Positions 7,924-16,498 of a stretch of 64,000 nt of DNA are shown piece by piece. Made by a program: the position numbers and the translations under genes. The notes under the pieces were generated by a model. That model saw only the letters and a program-made list of their open reading frames with translations, did no database searches and was not told the origin of the DNA. Location of the stretch: NCBI GenBank assembly GCA_964400735.1, contig CAYNVQ010000013.1, forward strand, positions 26,719-90,718, written 5' to 3'. This DNA is from CAYNVQ01 sp964400735 (GTDB taxonomy: Bacteria; Acidobacteriota; Aminicenantia; Aminicenantales; Aminicenantaceae). How positions within the stretch are numbered: the stretch's first letter is position 1; the number at the start of each line of letters is the position of its first letter.

Positions 7924-9522
7924 TCACTCTCCTCCTTCGAAGGGGCTCTCCTCTTTCGAAAGCAATCCCCTCCTTTCCGCCTCCAGGCGAACGGGTTTCC
8001 AACGCCCCAAAGGTCTGGACATGACATAGTATTTCACCAAACGATCCATATCTTCGGGAGGTGTCAGAAAAGTGATCGGAATATAGATCAAACCTCCTAG
8101 GACCATCATGATCCAGAACTGAAGATAGTCGGGCAGGAGAGGAATGACCTTGAATTCCGGCAGTATCCAGACTATCAGCCAGCTCATCCCGAGATTCGCT
8201 ATCCAGGAGGAAAGATAACCCCAGGAATTGAACCTCCACCAGATAACTTGAAGGATGGAAGGGAGCCATATTCCTGCCGTCATTATCCACAAGGCAAAGA
8301 TCAGCCATTGGGTAATTTCCTGCATCATCAGACCATAAACGAAAGAACCGAGGAGCAGTATCAAGGTGGAGATTCTTCCTGCCCACACCAATTCCTTCTC
8401 GGTGGCCTTAGGTTTGAAATAATGAAGGTAGAGGTCACGGGTGGCATAGGAAGCTCCGAGATTGAGATGGGTAGAAATGGTGGAAAGATGGATGGCCACG
8501 ACAGCCGCGAAAAAAAAACCCACCATACCCACGGGTAAAAATTCGAATCCGAGGCGATACCAGGCCATCTCATATTCAGCTGTCGATTTGATGGTTGGAT
8601 AAAGGGAAAAAAACGCGAGGATCGCCACTGCCCAAAGGGAATTGCGGACAACGATCAGGGCAGAGCCGGACCAGATGCTGTAGCTCGCATCCCGCACGGT
8701 TTTTGCCGACTGGATGCGCTGTGCTTCAGGGTACCAGTCGATGGCCGTACCCATCCCGAATCCTCCGATAACGGCAATCACCAGCATGGTGATAAACCAG
8801 GCTAGGGGAAAATCACCGGATGTGAACCCGGTGAAGGCGAAGGGGTTGACCCGCCAGCTTTGACCCAGAGCATCCAACTTGGCGACGATCTGCTGGGGGC
8901 CCCCGGCCGCTGCAATTCCCCAAATGGAAACGATGACGATCACAGAAAAAGCGATCACGCCCTGCTGAAAATCAGCCATGATCACTCCCCAGTATCCGGC
9001 GGTCAAAACATAGATGGCACAGATGGAAGAGAAGAGGATAAGACCGACCCAATCGGGCCAGCCGAAAAGATAACGACAGAGCTTCCCCATGGCTATCCCG
9101 ACCCAGCCCAAGACAAACATATTCATGAACACCTGCCATCCGGCTATCCATCCTCGCAAGAGTTCAGCACCCAATCCGGAAAAACGGAGGGTCTGCCACT
9201 CGGCCTGCGTATAGGCCAGAGAGCGGCGGAAAATTCTGGTGGAAGCAAACGCAGAGATCGCGCACCAAGCGGAAAAGAAGGTGTACCAGATTCCTCTCAA
9301 TCCGTATTTATAGATCACGCCGCTGATCCACATGGGTGTATCCGTGGCCGAGTGGGTGGCATAGACCGAAGCAGCCGGCAGCCACCAGGGAAGCCCGCGG
9401 CCGGCCAGAAAAAAATCGGACATCGATCTCTTGCCTAACCGGTAGAAAAGCGCACCGCACACAATCATCAACAGGATGAATAAGACAACCCAGAACCAGT
9501 CTAAAAAAGCAAACTCAACCAC
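7924..9522 (-). CDS. Sodium:solute symporter (SSF family), probable amino-sugar carrier
   Basis: Integral membrane transporter of 532 residues with about 13 hydrophobic segments and the SSF signature at the N-terminus: GKRSMSDFFLAGRGLPWWLP followed by A(S)VYATHSATDTPMWISG. The family couples solute uptake to sodium entry. Its position directly downstream of nagA (19-base gap) and upstream of GH20 suggests that it imports GlcNAc or a GlcNAc-containing saccharide or peptide; this is inference. No PTS component is visible in the operon and no GlcNAc kinase gene is present in the window, so phosphorylation of the imported sugar must be encoded elsewhere. A second SSF paralogue lies at 36736-38496. 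Confidence 0.9.
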   Translation of the reverse strand: MVEFAFLDWFWVVLFILLMIVCGALFYRLGKRSMSDFFLAGRGLPWWLPAASVYATHSATDTPMWISGVIYKYGLRGIWYTFFSAWCAISAFASTRIFRRSLAYTQAEWQTLRFSGLGAELLRGWIAGWQVFMNMFVLGWVGIAMGKLCRYLFGWPDWVGLILFSSICAIYVLTAGYWGVIMADFQQGVIAFSVIVIVSIWGIAAAGGPQQIVAKLDALGQSWRVNPFAFTGFTSGDFPLAWFITMLVIAVIGGFGMGTAIDWYPEAQRIQSAKTVRDASYSIWSGSALIVVRNSLWAVAILAFFSLYPTIKSTAEYEMAWYRLGFEFLPVGMVGFFFAAVVAIHLSTISTHLNLGASYATRDLYLHYFKPKATEKELVWAGRISTLILLLGSFVYGLMMQEITQWLIFALWIMTAGIWLPSILQVIWWRFNSWGYLSSWIANLGMSWLIVWILPEFKVIPLLPDYLQFWIMMVLGGLIYIPITFLTPPEDMDRLVKYYVMSRPLGRWKPVRLEAERRGLLSKEESPFEGGE

Positions 9523-9541
9523 TTTGAATCCCTCTCATTTT

Positions 9542-10723
9542 TCAGACCGAATCCCTCAAAACAAACTTTCCTTTAAAAACGGTATCCAGCACCTTGAAAT
9601 CTCGATCGAATACAGCCAAACTAGCATCCTTGCCGGCCTGGATGCTGCCGATCCTTTTTTCCATGCCCAGAATCCGGGCGGGATACAAAGAGGCCATGTT
9701 GACTGCCTGGCTGAGCGTGACACCTGTCCAATCGATCATATTTTTCACCGCCTGATTCAAGGTCAATACACTTCCCGCTCGAATGTCCGTTCCACTTATG
9801 GTGACCGAATCCTTACTCACTTTTATCTCCCTCTCTCCCCAGGAGTAAATACCATCTCCCAATCCGGCCGCCTTTATGGAATCGGTGATCAAACAGATGC
9901 CCTGGACTCCTTTTCTAGCCACGGCCAAGCGTAGGGCAGCCGGATGGACGTGCACTCCGTCTGCGATCAATTCAGCCGTCACTTTATCGGAGTCCAGAAC
10001 AGCCCCGACCACGCCCGGCTCTCTGTGGTGGAAACCACGCATGGCGTTATAGAGATGGGTGGCATGAGAAATCCCTTTGACGAAGCTTTTAAGTGCCTCT
10101 TCATAGGTGGCATCGGAATGGCCGATGGCCACTACCATTCCGCCCTTCTTCAACTGGGGTATAAAACGCTGGTTTCGCCCGACCTCAGGAGCCAGAGAAA
10201 TGATACATTTCATTCCCTTGAGCGCTCTCAACAGGCACCGCATGTCACTCTCAGTCATGCTCTTCATATGAGTGGCCTCATGCGCCCCGGTCCTTTGCCC
10301 GCTTATAAAAGGCCCCTCGATATAAATCCCTAAAATTTCAGAAGAGAAATGGTTTTTTCGGGCCGCCCGTAGCACCTTCACCGCTTCCAGGACAGAAGCC
10401 AGGGGGGCTGAGAGCGTAGAGCCGAGAAAACCGGTAACCCCGCATCTCGCCTGGTACCCGGCAATATCTCGCAGGCTCTCTTCCCTGGCATCCATGACAT
10501 CTTTTCCCAACGCTCCATGAAGATGCAAATCGATCAATCCGGGTGAGATATAGGCCTCATCATAATCAATGAATTCGATCCCCCGGGCTGGGACCTCGTT
10601 CTTTCGAGAAAAGACTCCCGCTATCCTCCCCCTTTCGATAAGCACAACTCCTCCTTTGACAATCCCGCCCTGAAGGACCACATTGCCCCGGAGGGCCGCT
10701 CTTCCTTTATATCCCTGTTCCAT
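9542..10723 (-). CDS. nagA: N-acetylglucosamine-6-phosphate deacetylase NagA
   Basis: Cytoplasmic metal-dependent amidohydrolase of about 393 residues that converts GlcNAc-6-phosphate to GlcN-6-phosphate plus acetate. Diagnostic motifs occur in order: LIDLHLHGALGKDVMD (HxH metal site and following loop), IYIEGPFIS (metal-binding Glu), VAIGHSDATYEEA (His), ATHLYNAMRGFHHREPG, and LITDSIKAAGLGDG (catalytic Asp). Length is normal for the family. The ATG at 10723 is used; a TTG lies one codon upstream. A 111-base gap separates it from nagB. It works with NagB next door to feed GlcNAc into glycolysis. Confidence 0.95.
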   Translation of the reverse strand: MEQGYKGRAALRGNVVLQGGIVKGGVVLIERGRIAGVFSRKNEVPARGIEFIDYDEAYISPGLIDLHLHGALGKDVMDAREESLRDIAGYQARCGVTGFLGSTLSAPLASVLEAVKVLRAARKNHFSSEILGIYIEGPFISGQRTGAHEATHMKSMTESDMRCLLRALKGMKCIISLAPEVGRNQRFIPQLKKGGMVVAIGHSDATYEEALKSFVKGISHATHLYNAMRGFHHREPGVVGAVLDSDKVTAELIADGVHVHPAALRLAVARKGVQGICLITDSIKAAGLGDGIYSWGEREIKVSKDSVTISGTDIRAGSVLTLNQAVKNMIDWTGVTLSQAVNMASLYPARILGMEKRIGSIQAGKDASLAVFDRDFKVLDTVFKGKFVLRDSV

Positions 10724-10837
10724 CAAATTCTTTGTCTCGGAAAATCGATTATACCTAATGGTTACAGATAATAAAAGAAAGCATTATGTTAGATTCGATT
10801 CAAAGCGAGCGATATATCATGAGGAAGGAGGATTTCA

Positions 10838-11626
10838 CTATTTTCGGTAGAGCAGATGGGGTTTCTCGACCTCTTTTTTGTGCTCCCACACCCAAATATA
10901 ATAATCCTTTTTTTTGAGAAGCTGGGCAGCTTCATGGTCGATAATGACTTTGACCTTCGGATGAAGCTGGAGAGCCGATGCCGGACACGAGGCTGTGACG
11001 GGTCCTTCGATCATACTGGATATGGCTTGGGATTTTTCGCGGCCTACCGCTAATAAAATGATCTCCCTGGCTTCCATTATGGTTCCGATGCCCATGGTGA
11101 TAGCGAATCTCGGCCCCTCTGTGCTGCCGAAATTATCTTTGAGCGTCTCGTCCGTCAAAGTCTTCACCCGTGTTCTTGCTTGGAGTGAAGAGGAAGGCTC
11201 GTTGAATCCTATGTGACCATCCCTCCCTATTCCGAGAAGCTGAAGTTCGATGCCTCCCCTATTCTTGATAGCCTGCTCGAAATTCTCGCATTCTTCCTCC
11301 ACATCATCGGGCAAAGGATCCGGAATAAGGATATTCTCTGGAGAAATATTGACGCGTTCGAAGAAATTCTTCCGCATGTAGGAATGGAAGCTCAGCTCAT
11401 TTTTGGGGTCGATTCCCAGATATTCATCCAAATTAACGGTTTTAACTGAAGAAAAATCCACCTGTTCCATCCCATAGGCAGCGATGAGTCTTTGATAGAT
11501 GCCGAGCATGGTTTTTCCCGTCGCCAGCCCCAGCACAGCATCTGGCTTACGATGAATTAAACCGACAATCCTGGCTGTCGCTTCTTGGAAGACCTCCTCT
11601 TCGGTTCCTAAAATGATGACTTCCAC
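10838..11626 (-). CDS. nagB: Glucosamine-6-phosphate deaminase NagB
   Basis: Cytoplasmic enzyme of 262 residues that isomerises and deaminates GlcN-6-phosphate to fructose-6-phosphate and ammonia. The N-terminus contains LGLATGKTMLGIYQRLI (phosphate site), then VKTVNLDEYLGI (catalytic Asp region) and LGIGRDGHIGFNEPSSSLQA (catalytic His and Glu), all typical of NagB. The start is GTG at 11626, immediately after the TGA of the upstream mutase and preceded by GGAGATGATCTGA, so the two are tightly coupled. The second NagB step follows NagA in the same operon. Confidence 0.95.
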   Translation of the reverse strand: MEVIILGTEEEVFQEATARIVGLIHRKPDAVLGLATGKTMLGIYQRLIAAYGMEQVDFSSVKTVNLDEYLGIDPKNELSFHSYMRKNFFERVNISPENILIPDPLPDDVEEECENFEQAIKNRGGIELQLLGIGRDGHIGFNEPSSSLQARTRVKTLTDETLKDNFGSTEGPRFAITMGIGTIMEAREIILLAVGREKSQAISSMIEGPVTASCPASALQLHPKVKVIIDHEAAQLLKKKDYYIWVWEHKKEVEKPHLLYRK

Positions 11627-12964
11627 TCAGATCATCTCCATGACATGTTCTAAAGCCAGTCTGGCCGATTCTTCGCTTGTCCCCTCTACCTGTATTCTCA
11701 CCACCGGTTCGGTATTGGAAGGGCGGACATGCAGCCAAAAGTCAGGATAATCAACACGGATGCCATCCATGTACTGGATGTCGCCCTTTCCGAACTTTTG
11801 AGAGATTTTGTTCAAAATCGCCCTCGCTTCTTTGAACGAGGCTTTGACCTTGTGTTTGATCATGAAATAATCCGGCAGTTTGGCTCTCAACTCAGAGAGT
11901 TTCTTTCCGGACCGGGCCAGGTATTCCAGAAGAAGGGCCATACCGGAAAAGCTGTCCCGGCAGGTATGAACATCGGAAACAATGATCCCTCCATTCCCCT
12001 CTCCTCCGATCTCGGAGCCTATTTCGACCATCTTCCTGGCCACGTTTATCTCTCCGACCTTGGTCCTCAACAACTCCACGCCAGCTTTTCGGGCAATATC
12101 CTCTACGACCTTGGAGGTGGAAAGATTGACCACGACCGGGCTTTTTCCCTTCTCTTTGAGATAATAATCCACGGCCAAAGCCAAGGTATATTCTTCGCCG
12201 ACTGGAATGCCGCTTTCATCCACTGCGGCCAACCGGTCTGCATCCGCATCTTGGGCAAACCCAATATCGGCATTGTACTTCTTCACGGCCTGGCACAGAT
12301 CTTCGAGATTTTCGGGAACGGGTTCTGGATTTCGGGGGAATCCATCCACCAAACCACAGTTGACACAGACAACCTCGGCTCCAAGTCGTTCAAGAAAATC
12401 CTGCACATAGGGAGATGCCGCGCCTCCACAAGGATCAACGACTGCTTTTATTTTTTTTTGCCGAATCAGGTCCGCATCCACCAAACCCGTTATTTTTCCC
12501 AAATGAACTGCAAACGGTTCCTCCTCCTTCTCAATCCTTCCAGGTTTATCCACCCTCCTGAATTTTCCCTGGTAATAGACATCCAAAAGCTCCTCGGCCT
12601 CCCAAGGGTATAGGAAATGGCCTCCTTTTCTTATCAACTTGAGGGCGTTCCACTCCACCGGATTATGAGAGGCGGTAATCGAAATAGCACCGTCCAGATT
12701 TTTTTCTCTGGTGAAAATCTGAAGCGAAGGGATGGGAAGGACACCTAGATCAAGAGGCGAAGCACCACAGGATATTAAACCGGCCAGTACGGCATTTTTG
12801 ACCATCTCGGCTGAGGGCCGGGTATCCGATCCCACGGCAATCTTACCTCCTCCGACAAGGGTGGAGAAGGCTTCGGAAAATTTTATGATCAACTGCGGCG
12901 TCAGGCTGCTCCCAACGATACCTCGGATGCCCGATATGCTGATTTTAAGGTCTGACATCCTCAA
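11627..12964 (-). CDS. Phosphohexomutase (GlmM/PMM-PGM type)
   Basis: Alpha-D-phosphohexomutase of about 445 residues. The active-site loop SITASHNP carries the phosphorylatable Ser99, the metal loop is FAQDADADRLAAVD, the sugar loop is GGEGNGG and the C-terminal phosphate site is RPSNTEPVVRI, so all four catalytic elements are present. Likely activities are phosphoglucosamine mutase or phosphomannomutase/phosphoglucomutase. TTG at 12964 is favoured as start because GAGAGGATCGAAC precedes it and it overlaps the upstream TGA; an ATG two codons later is the alternative. In this operon it could interconvert GlcN-6-P and GlcN-1-P, linking catabolism to cell-wall synthesis. Confidence 0.9.
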   Translation of the reverse strand: MRMSDLKISISGIRGIVGSSLTPQLIIKFSEAFSTLVGGGKIAVGSDTRPSAEMVKNAVLAGLISCGASPLDLGVLPIPSLQIFTREKNLDGAISITASHNPVEWNALKLIRKGGHFLYPWEAEELLDVYYQGKFRRVDKPGRIEKEEEPFAVHLGKITGLVDADLIRQKKIKAVVDPCGGAASPYVQDFLERLGAEVVCVNCGLVDGFPRNPEPVPENLEDLCQAVKKYNADIGFAQDADADRLAAVDESGIPVGEEYTLALAVDYYLKEKGKSPVVVNLSTSKVVEDIARKAGVELLRTKVGEINVARKMVEIGSEIGGEGNGGIIVSDVHTCRDSFSGMALLLEYLARSGKKLSELRAKLPDYFMIKHKVKASFKEARAILNKISQKFGKGDIQYMDGIRVDYPDFWLHVRPSNTEPVVRIQVEGTSEESARLALEHVMEMI

Positions 12965-14301
12965 AGTTCGATCCTCTCTCTCAATTCAACCACGACCGAT
13001 TCGACTGTTTCTTCGTTTTCACCCTCGATCGTTATCCTGAGCACAAATTCCGTGGCCGAAGGCCTTATGTTGAACCAAACTCCTTTTCTTTCCACGCGGA
13101 TCCCATCCGTGAAATCGGGATTTTCCTTTTGATAGGTCTCCTCCAGTCTATCCATCACCCTATAGGTTTTTTCGGGTGGAACTTCAATCTTGATCTTCTT
13201 CATGTGCAGGGCAGGAAATGATCCGGTCAGATCCGAAAAATTTTTCCCCTCCCTCGAGATAAAATCCAGGACTAAAGCCAGGGTCAAAAGAGAATCATAG
13301 GCCCGCGAAAACGACAAAAGGGAAAAGCTTCCACTCCCCTCCCCTCCGGCTTCGGCTCCCTCCGCCTCCATGGTATGGATCACAGATGACTGGCCGACCT
13401 TGGTTCTCGATAATTTGATTCCAGCCTCCTTTGCTGCCCAGTCGGACAGAGATGTGGTCACGGCAGTGGTCACGGCCCTCCTTATCCTTCCCTTCAAAGC
13501 CAAAAGAACAAGAGGGAAGGTTATCTCTTCGCTTAATGCTTCGCCCCGTTCATCGACAAAAGATATGCGGCTGCTATCTGAATTGAGCAGAAATCCTAGA
13601 TTGGCTCCTGTGGTTTTCACCACAGCCTCCACTTGGGAAGAGTTATCCACAGACGGCTCGGGTGGATGAGGAAAGGGCTTATCCGTATCCTCGTTTATCA
13701 ATATGAGATCGATACCGAAAAAATCGCAAAAATCCTGAAGATAGGGTGAGGCGGCCCCGTTGCAGGGATCGGCCACCACTTTGAATTCCCTCTCCCTGAT
13801 CCTTTCCCTATCAACCTTATAAGCAAGCTCATCCAGATATTGTTCCAGAGGGAACTTCATCGGATGGATCTGGCCCAGCTCTTTCCAGGGGACATTGTTA
13901 AAACTCCCGGCCTCGTAAATGTTGAAAACTTCAGATCCTTCCGACACGTCCAGATAATCACCTCCGGCATCCAAAAGAATAACCGCATTCCAAAATGCAG
14001 GATTGTGGCCCCCGGCTATGGAGATTCCTCCCGAATATTCTTCTCTTTGAAGGATATACTGAAGGAAGGGTGTAGGAAGTAGTCCAAAGTTCATGGCATC
14101 AAGCCCACTGGCGATAACTGAGGAAAGAATGGCCAGCTCGAGCATATGGCTTGTGCAGCGGGAATCCCTGCAGATGGCTATCCTTCCTCTTTCAACAAAA
14201 GTGGCAAAAGCCGAGGCAAACTTCGAGGCCACCTCCACATGGAGGGCGCCCGGGACCTCACCTCGGATTCCCGATACACTGATCCTCAATCTATCCTTCA
14301 T
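12961..14301 (-). CDS. Degenerate phosphohexomutase paralogue (probable pseudoenzyme)
   Basis: Protein of 446 residues clearly homologous along its whole length to the mutase encoded next to it, starting MKDRLRISVSGIRGEVPG against DLKISISGIRGIVG. Key residues differ. The catalytic loop is SIAGGHNP, with Gly98 in place of the phosphorylatable Ser. The metal loop is LLNSDSSRISFVD in place of DADADR. The sugar loop GGEGSGS and the phosphate site RPSATEFVLRI are partly kept. The frame is open and full length, so this is not an ordinary pseudogene; a ligand-binding, regulatory or heteromeric role with its neighbour is possible. The ATG at 14301 matches the conserved N-terminus; a TTG at 14343 would add 14 residues. 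Confidence 0.85.
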   Translation of the reverse strand: MKDRLRISVSGIRGEVPGALHVEVASKFASAFATFVERGRIAICRDSRCTSHMLELAILSSVIASGLDAMNFGLLPTPFLQYILQREEYSGGISIAGGHNPAFWNAVILLDAGGDYLDVSEGSEVFNIYEAGSFNNVPWKELGQIHPMKFPLEQYLDELAYKVDRERIREREFKVVADPCNGAASPYLQDFCDFFGIDLILINEDTDKPFPHPPEPSVDNSSQVEAVVKTTGANLGFLLNSDSSRISFVDERGEALSEEITFPLVLLALKGRIRRAVTTAVTTSLSDWAAKEAGIKLSRTKVGQSSVIHTMEAEGAEAGGEGSGSFSLLSFSRAYDSLLTLALVLDFISREGKNFSDLTGSFPALHMKKIKIEVPPEKTYRVMDRLEETYQKENPDFTDGIRVERKGVWFNIRPSATEFVLRITIEGENEETVESVVVELRERIEL

Positions 14302-14347
14302 AATCGAGTTCTCTGCGTGATTCAAGCTCCCTGGTTCTAACAATCTC

Positions 14348-14377
14348 TTTATACACCAAATCCGTTTTCGAACTCAA
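14348..14377 (-). promoter_or_regulatory. Putative sigma70-type promoter of the amino-sugar operon
   Basis: On the minus strand, TTGAGT (14377-14372) is followed after 18 bases by TATAAA (14353-14348), about 45 bases upstream of the pseudo-mutase ATG. It is the best -35/-10 pair in the divergent spacer. Strength and regulator are not evident. Confidence 0.45.
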
Positions 14378-14541
14378 CAGGGCAAGCTGTTGATGGCGTT
14401 AAAAAACTTTTTTCTTGAAAGAACTATCTAGACAAAAAACATGAAAGAGGCAGAAAATAACTTTGGCTGTTTCGAGTCCTTCATTCGATGCACGTGCCGG
14501 CCTTGATCTATTCATCGAACTCCGAAAGATCAGAATACGGC

Positions 14542-14570
14542 TTGACAATGGGTCAATTTCCCTGTTACAA
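14542..14570 (+). promoter_or_regulatory. Putative promoter of the PLP-dependent enzyme gene
   Basis: TTGACA at 14542-14547 is a consensus -35 box; 17 bases later TTACAA (14565-14570) is a weak -10. AAAAAGGAGGGATC precedes the ATG at 14616. The rest of the divergent spacer 14378-14541 shows no gene. Confidence 0.45.
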
Positions 14571-14615
14571 AGCGATTTTCAACCATCATTAACGCTAACA
14601 TAAAAAGGAGGGATC

Positions 14616-16097
14616 ATGGCAAAAAAGGACAAAACTGAACAGGATGATCCAAAGAACATTCCTCCCGCAAGCGATATGCCTGTCGGAATATTCCCGACTA
14701 TCCGGGGAAAGCATTCTTCGGTCCAAGAGTATGTACAAGCGGCTCAAGACGTTTTAGAACAAAAAAACAGAGTGCTCGCCCGTATAAAAAAATATAAGTT
14801 CGACACCATAGCCGTGAACGGCGTCTATACGCCCGAGGAAGCCATAAACTATAATCAAGGGTCACTCATCGAGCCCCTTTATCTGGGAAACGCCCAGGCC
14901 TATCAAGACACCGATGAATGGGAAGGGGCCTTCCGCTACCAAGTCCCTTCGTGGTGCTACGGACGCTACGCCAACCCGACCGTCTGGTATCTGGAACAGG
15001 TTTTGGCTCTGCTCGAAGCATATCAAACCAACCATGACGTATCGTGCCTTGTGACGGCCTCCGGCATGGCGGCCATTAAGCTAGCCACAGATGCGCTTCT
15101 AACCAAACAGAAAAAAGGGCCTGAAGAAATCAATTTCGTCTCTTCCATCCAGCTCTACGGGGGGACTTTTCAGCAATTCACGGTCAGACAGATGCAGGAT
15201 AGAGGAATCGACGTTCGCTTCGTCATCGACCAGACAGATCTTGAGGCATGGAAGGAAAAAATCGATGAAAACACGCGGTTCCTCTACACAGAAGCCCCGA
15301 GCAACCCACAGCTCGCCTTTTGTGACATCGAGGCTGTGGTCAATTTGGCCCATTCCTGGGGAATCCCTTTCATTATCGATGCTACATGTGCGACACCCGC
15401 GTTGATGCGCCCTATCGCCTATGGCGCGGACATCGTCATCCATTCTCTGACGAAATCAATAGGAGCGAGCGGGTTAGGAATAGGAGGCGCGTTGATCAGC
15501 CGCAAACCTATAACGACCAAGCTCAAAAACGAAAACCCCTTTTTCAAGGAGAGCTTTGCCGAGTACATCAAATGGCTGCCTTTCAGAGACACCGGGCCGG
15601 CCATATCCCCAATGAATGCCTTTATGTTTCTGAATGACTTGAGGACCCTTCGTCTGCGGATGGATAGTCTCAGCCAAAGCTGTCAGAAAGTCGCAGATTT
15701 TCTGGAGCAGCACCCCCGTGTTTATAAAGTCGATTATTTGGGGCTGCCCAGCTCTCCTTACCATGACCTGGCGAAAAAGTACATGAACCTGGTGGATTCG
15801 GATGATGGGCAAAGAAATGAATTGAATCGCTACGGACACCTCATGTGTTTTCGTGTGGAGGGGCCTCCGGAGAATGCCCGAAAAGTCTTCGACAATCTCA
15901 AGCTCATTTTCAGGGCCGGGGATTTGGGGCGCATCAAAAGCATGGCCACCCTTCCCGCCCTCTCTACTCATCTCCAACCGGGAGAAGAATTCCGGGACAA
16001 GGCGGATATCCCTGCCCAGATGATAAGGCTTTGTGTGGGAGCCGAAGACCCCGGAGACCTGATGGCCGACCTCGATCAGGCCTTCAACTCAATATAA
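14616..16097 (+). CDS. Cys/Met-metabolism PLP-dependent enzyme (trans-sulfuration family)
   Basis: Cytoplasmic fold-type I PLP enzyme of 493 residues in the cystathionine gamma-synthase / gamma-lyase / methionine gamma-lyase family. Features in order: YGRYANPTVWYLEQVLALLE (cofactor and subunit contact), VTASGMAAIKLATDALL (phosphate-binding loop), TEAPSNPQLAF, IDATCATPALMRPIAYGADI (PLP-ring Asp) and VIHSLTKSIGASG with the Schiff-base Lys. The family usually has about 380-430 residues; here an N-terminal extension of about 70 residues of mixed, charged sequence precedes the barrel. It stands alone, divergent from the amino-sugar operon. Lyase versus synthase activity cannot be decided from the sequence. 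Confidence 0.85.
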   Translation: MAKKDKTEQDDPKNIPPASDMPVGIFPTIRGKHSSVQEYVQAAQDVLEQKNRVLARIKKYKFDTIAVNGVYTPEEAINYNQGSLIEPLYLGNAQAYQDTDEWEGAFRYQVPSWCYGRYANPTVWYLEQVLALLEAYQTNHDVSCLVTASGMAAIKLATDALLTKQKKGPEEINFVSSIQLYGGTFQQFTVRQMQDRGIDVRFVIDQTDLEAWKEKIDENTRFLYTEAPSNPQLAFCDIEAVVNLAHSWGIPFIIDATCATPALMRPIAYGADIVIHSLTKSIGASGLGIGGALISRKPITTKLKNENPFFKESFAEYIKWLPFRDTGPAISPMNAFMFLNDLRTLRLRMDSLSQSCQKVADFLEQHPRVYKVDYLGLPSSPYHDLAKKYMNLVDSDDGQRNELNRYGHLMCFRVEGPPENARKVFDNLKLIFRAGDLGRIKSMATLPALSTHLQPGEEFRDKADIPAQMIRLCVGAEDPGDLMADLDQAFNSI

Positions 16098-16498
16098 AAA
16101 CTGGCGCTCTTATTCCGATCGTGTTGACTCATCGTCAGCTTTTCTGGAATCTTCTTCTCTTCATATAACCAGATTATCGACGGACCTGACCTTTTTTGCC
16201 TTCGTTTTCACCACTGTACCACCTTCTCAAAACCTCCCCGGCGGGTTTTCCTTATTGTTCATAGTCCCAAGCGGAGAAGGCCATCCTTTTCTGGAATTTC
16301 GATTCCTCAAGCTGGTGGATTGGCTGCGACGGCAAGCAGCTAATCTGTCCTGTCAACCTTACTAAAAAAAATAGGAAAAGAGTTTTTCCGCACAACTTCC
16401 ATTTCATTGGATACTTCTTTAAATATTTCTTCGATTATATCGCAGTCGGCCCTAAAGGGAAATCTGAGCGATTTAAGAGATGAATATTTGTTTTATTC
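16098..16498. other. Intergenic stretch without recognised gene
   Basis: About 400 bases between convergent genes. No ORF with codon-like character, no repeat shared with other parts of the window and no clear hairpin terminator was found. It is T- and A-rich towards 16440-16498. Confidence 0.5.

Noticed and set aside
11729..12613. 294-codon plus-strand ORF opposite the mutase gene
   Set aside because: Antisense shadow without ribosome site or family features.
14390..14407. TGATGGCGTTAAAAAACT as a further copy of the dispersed repeat
   Set aside because: Only about 14 bases match the core and neither flank agrees; chance in A-rich DNA is possible.
16098..16498. Search for an RNA gene or riboswitch in the convergent spacer
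   Set aside because: No conserved riboswitch core, strong hairpin or tRNA arm could be recognised by eye.
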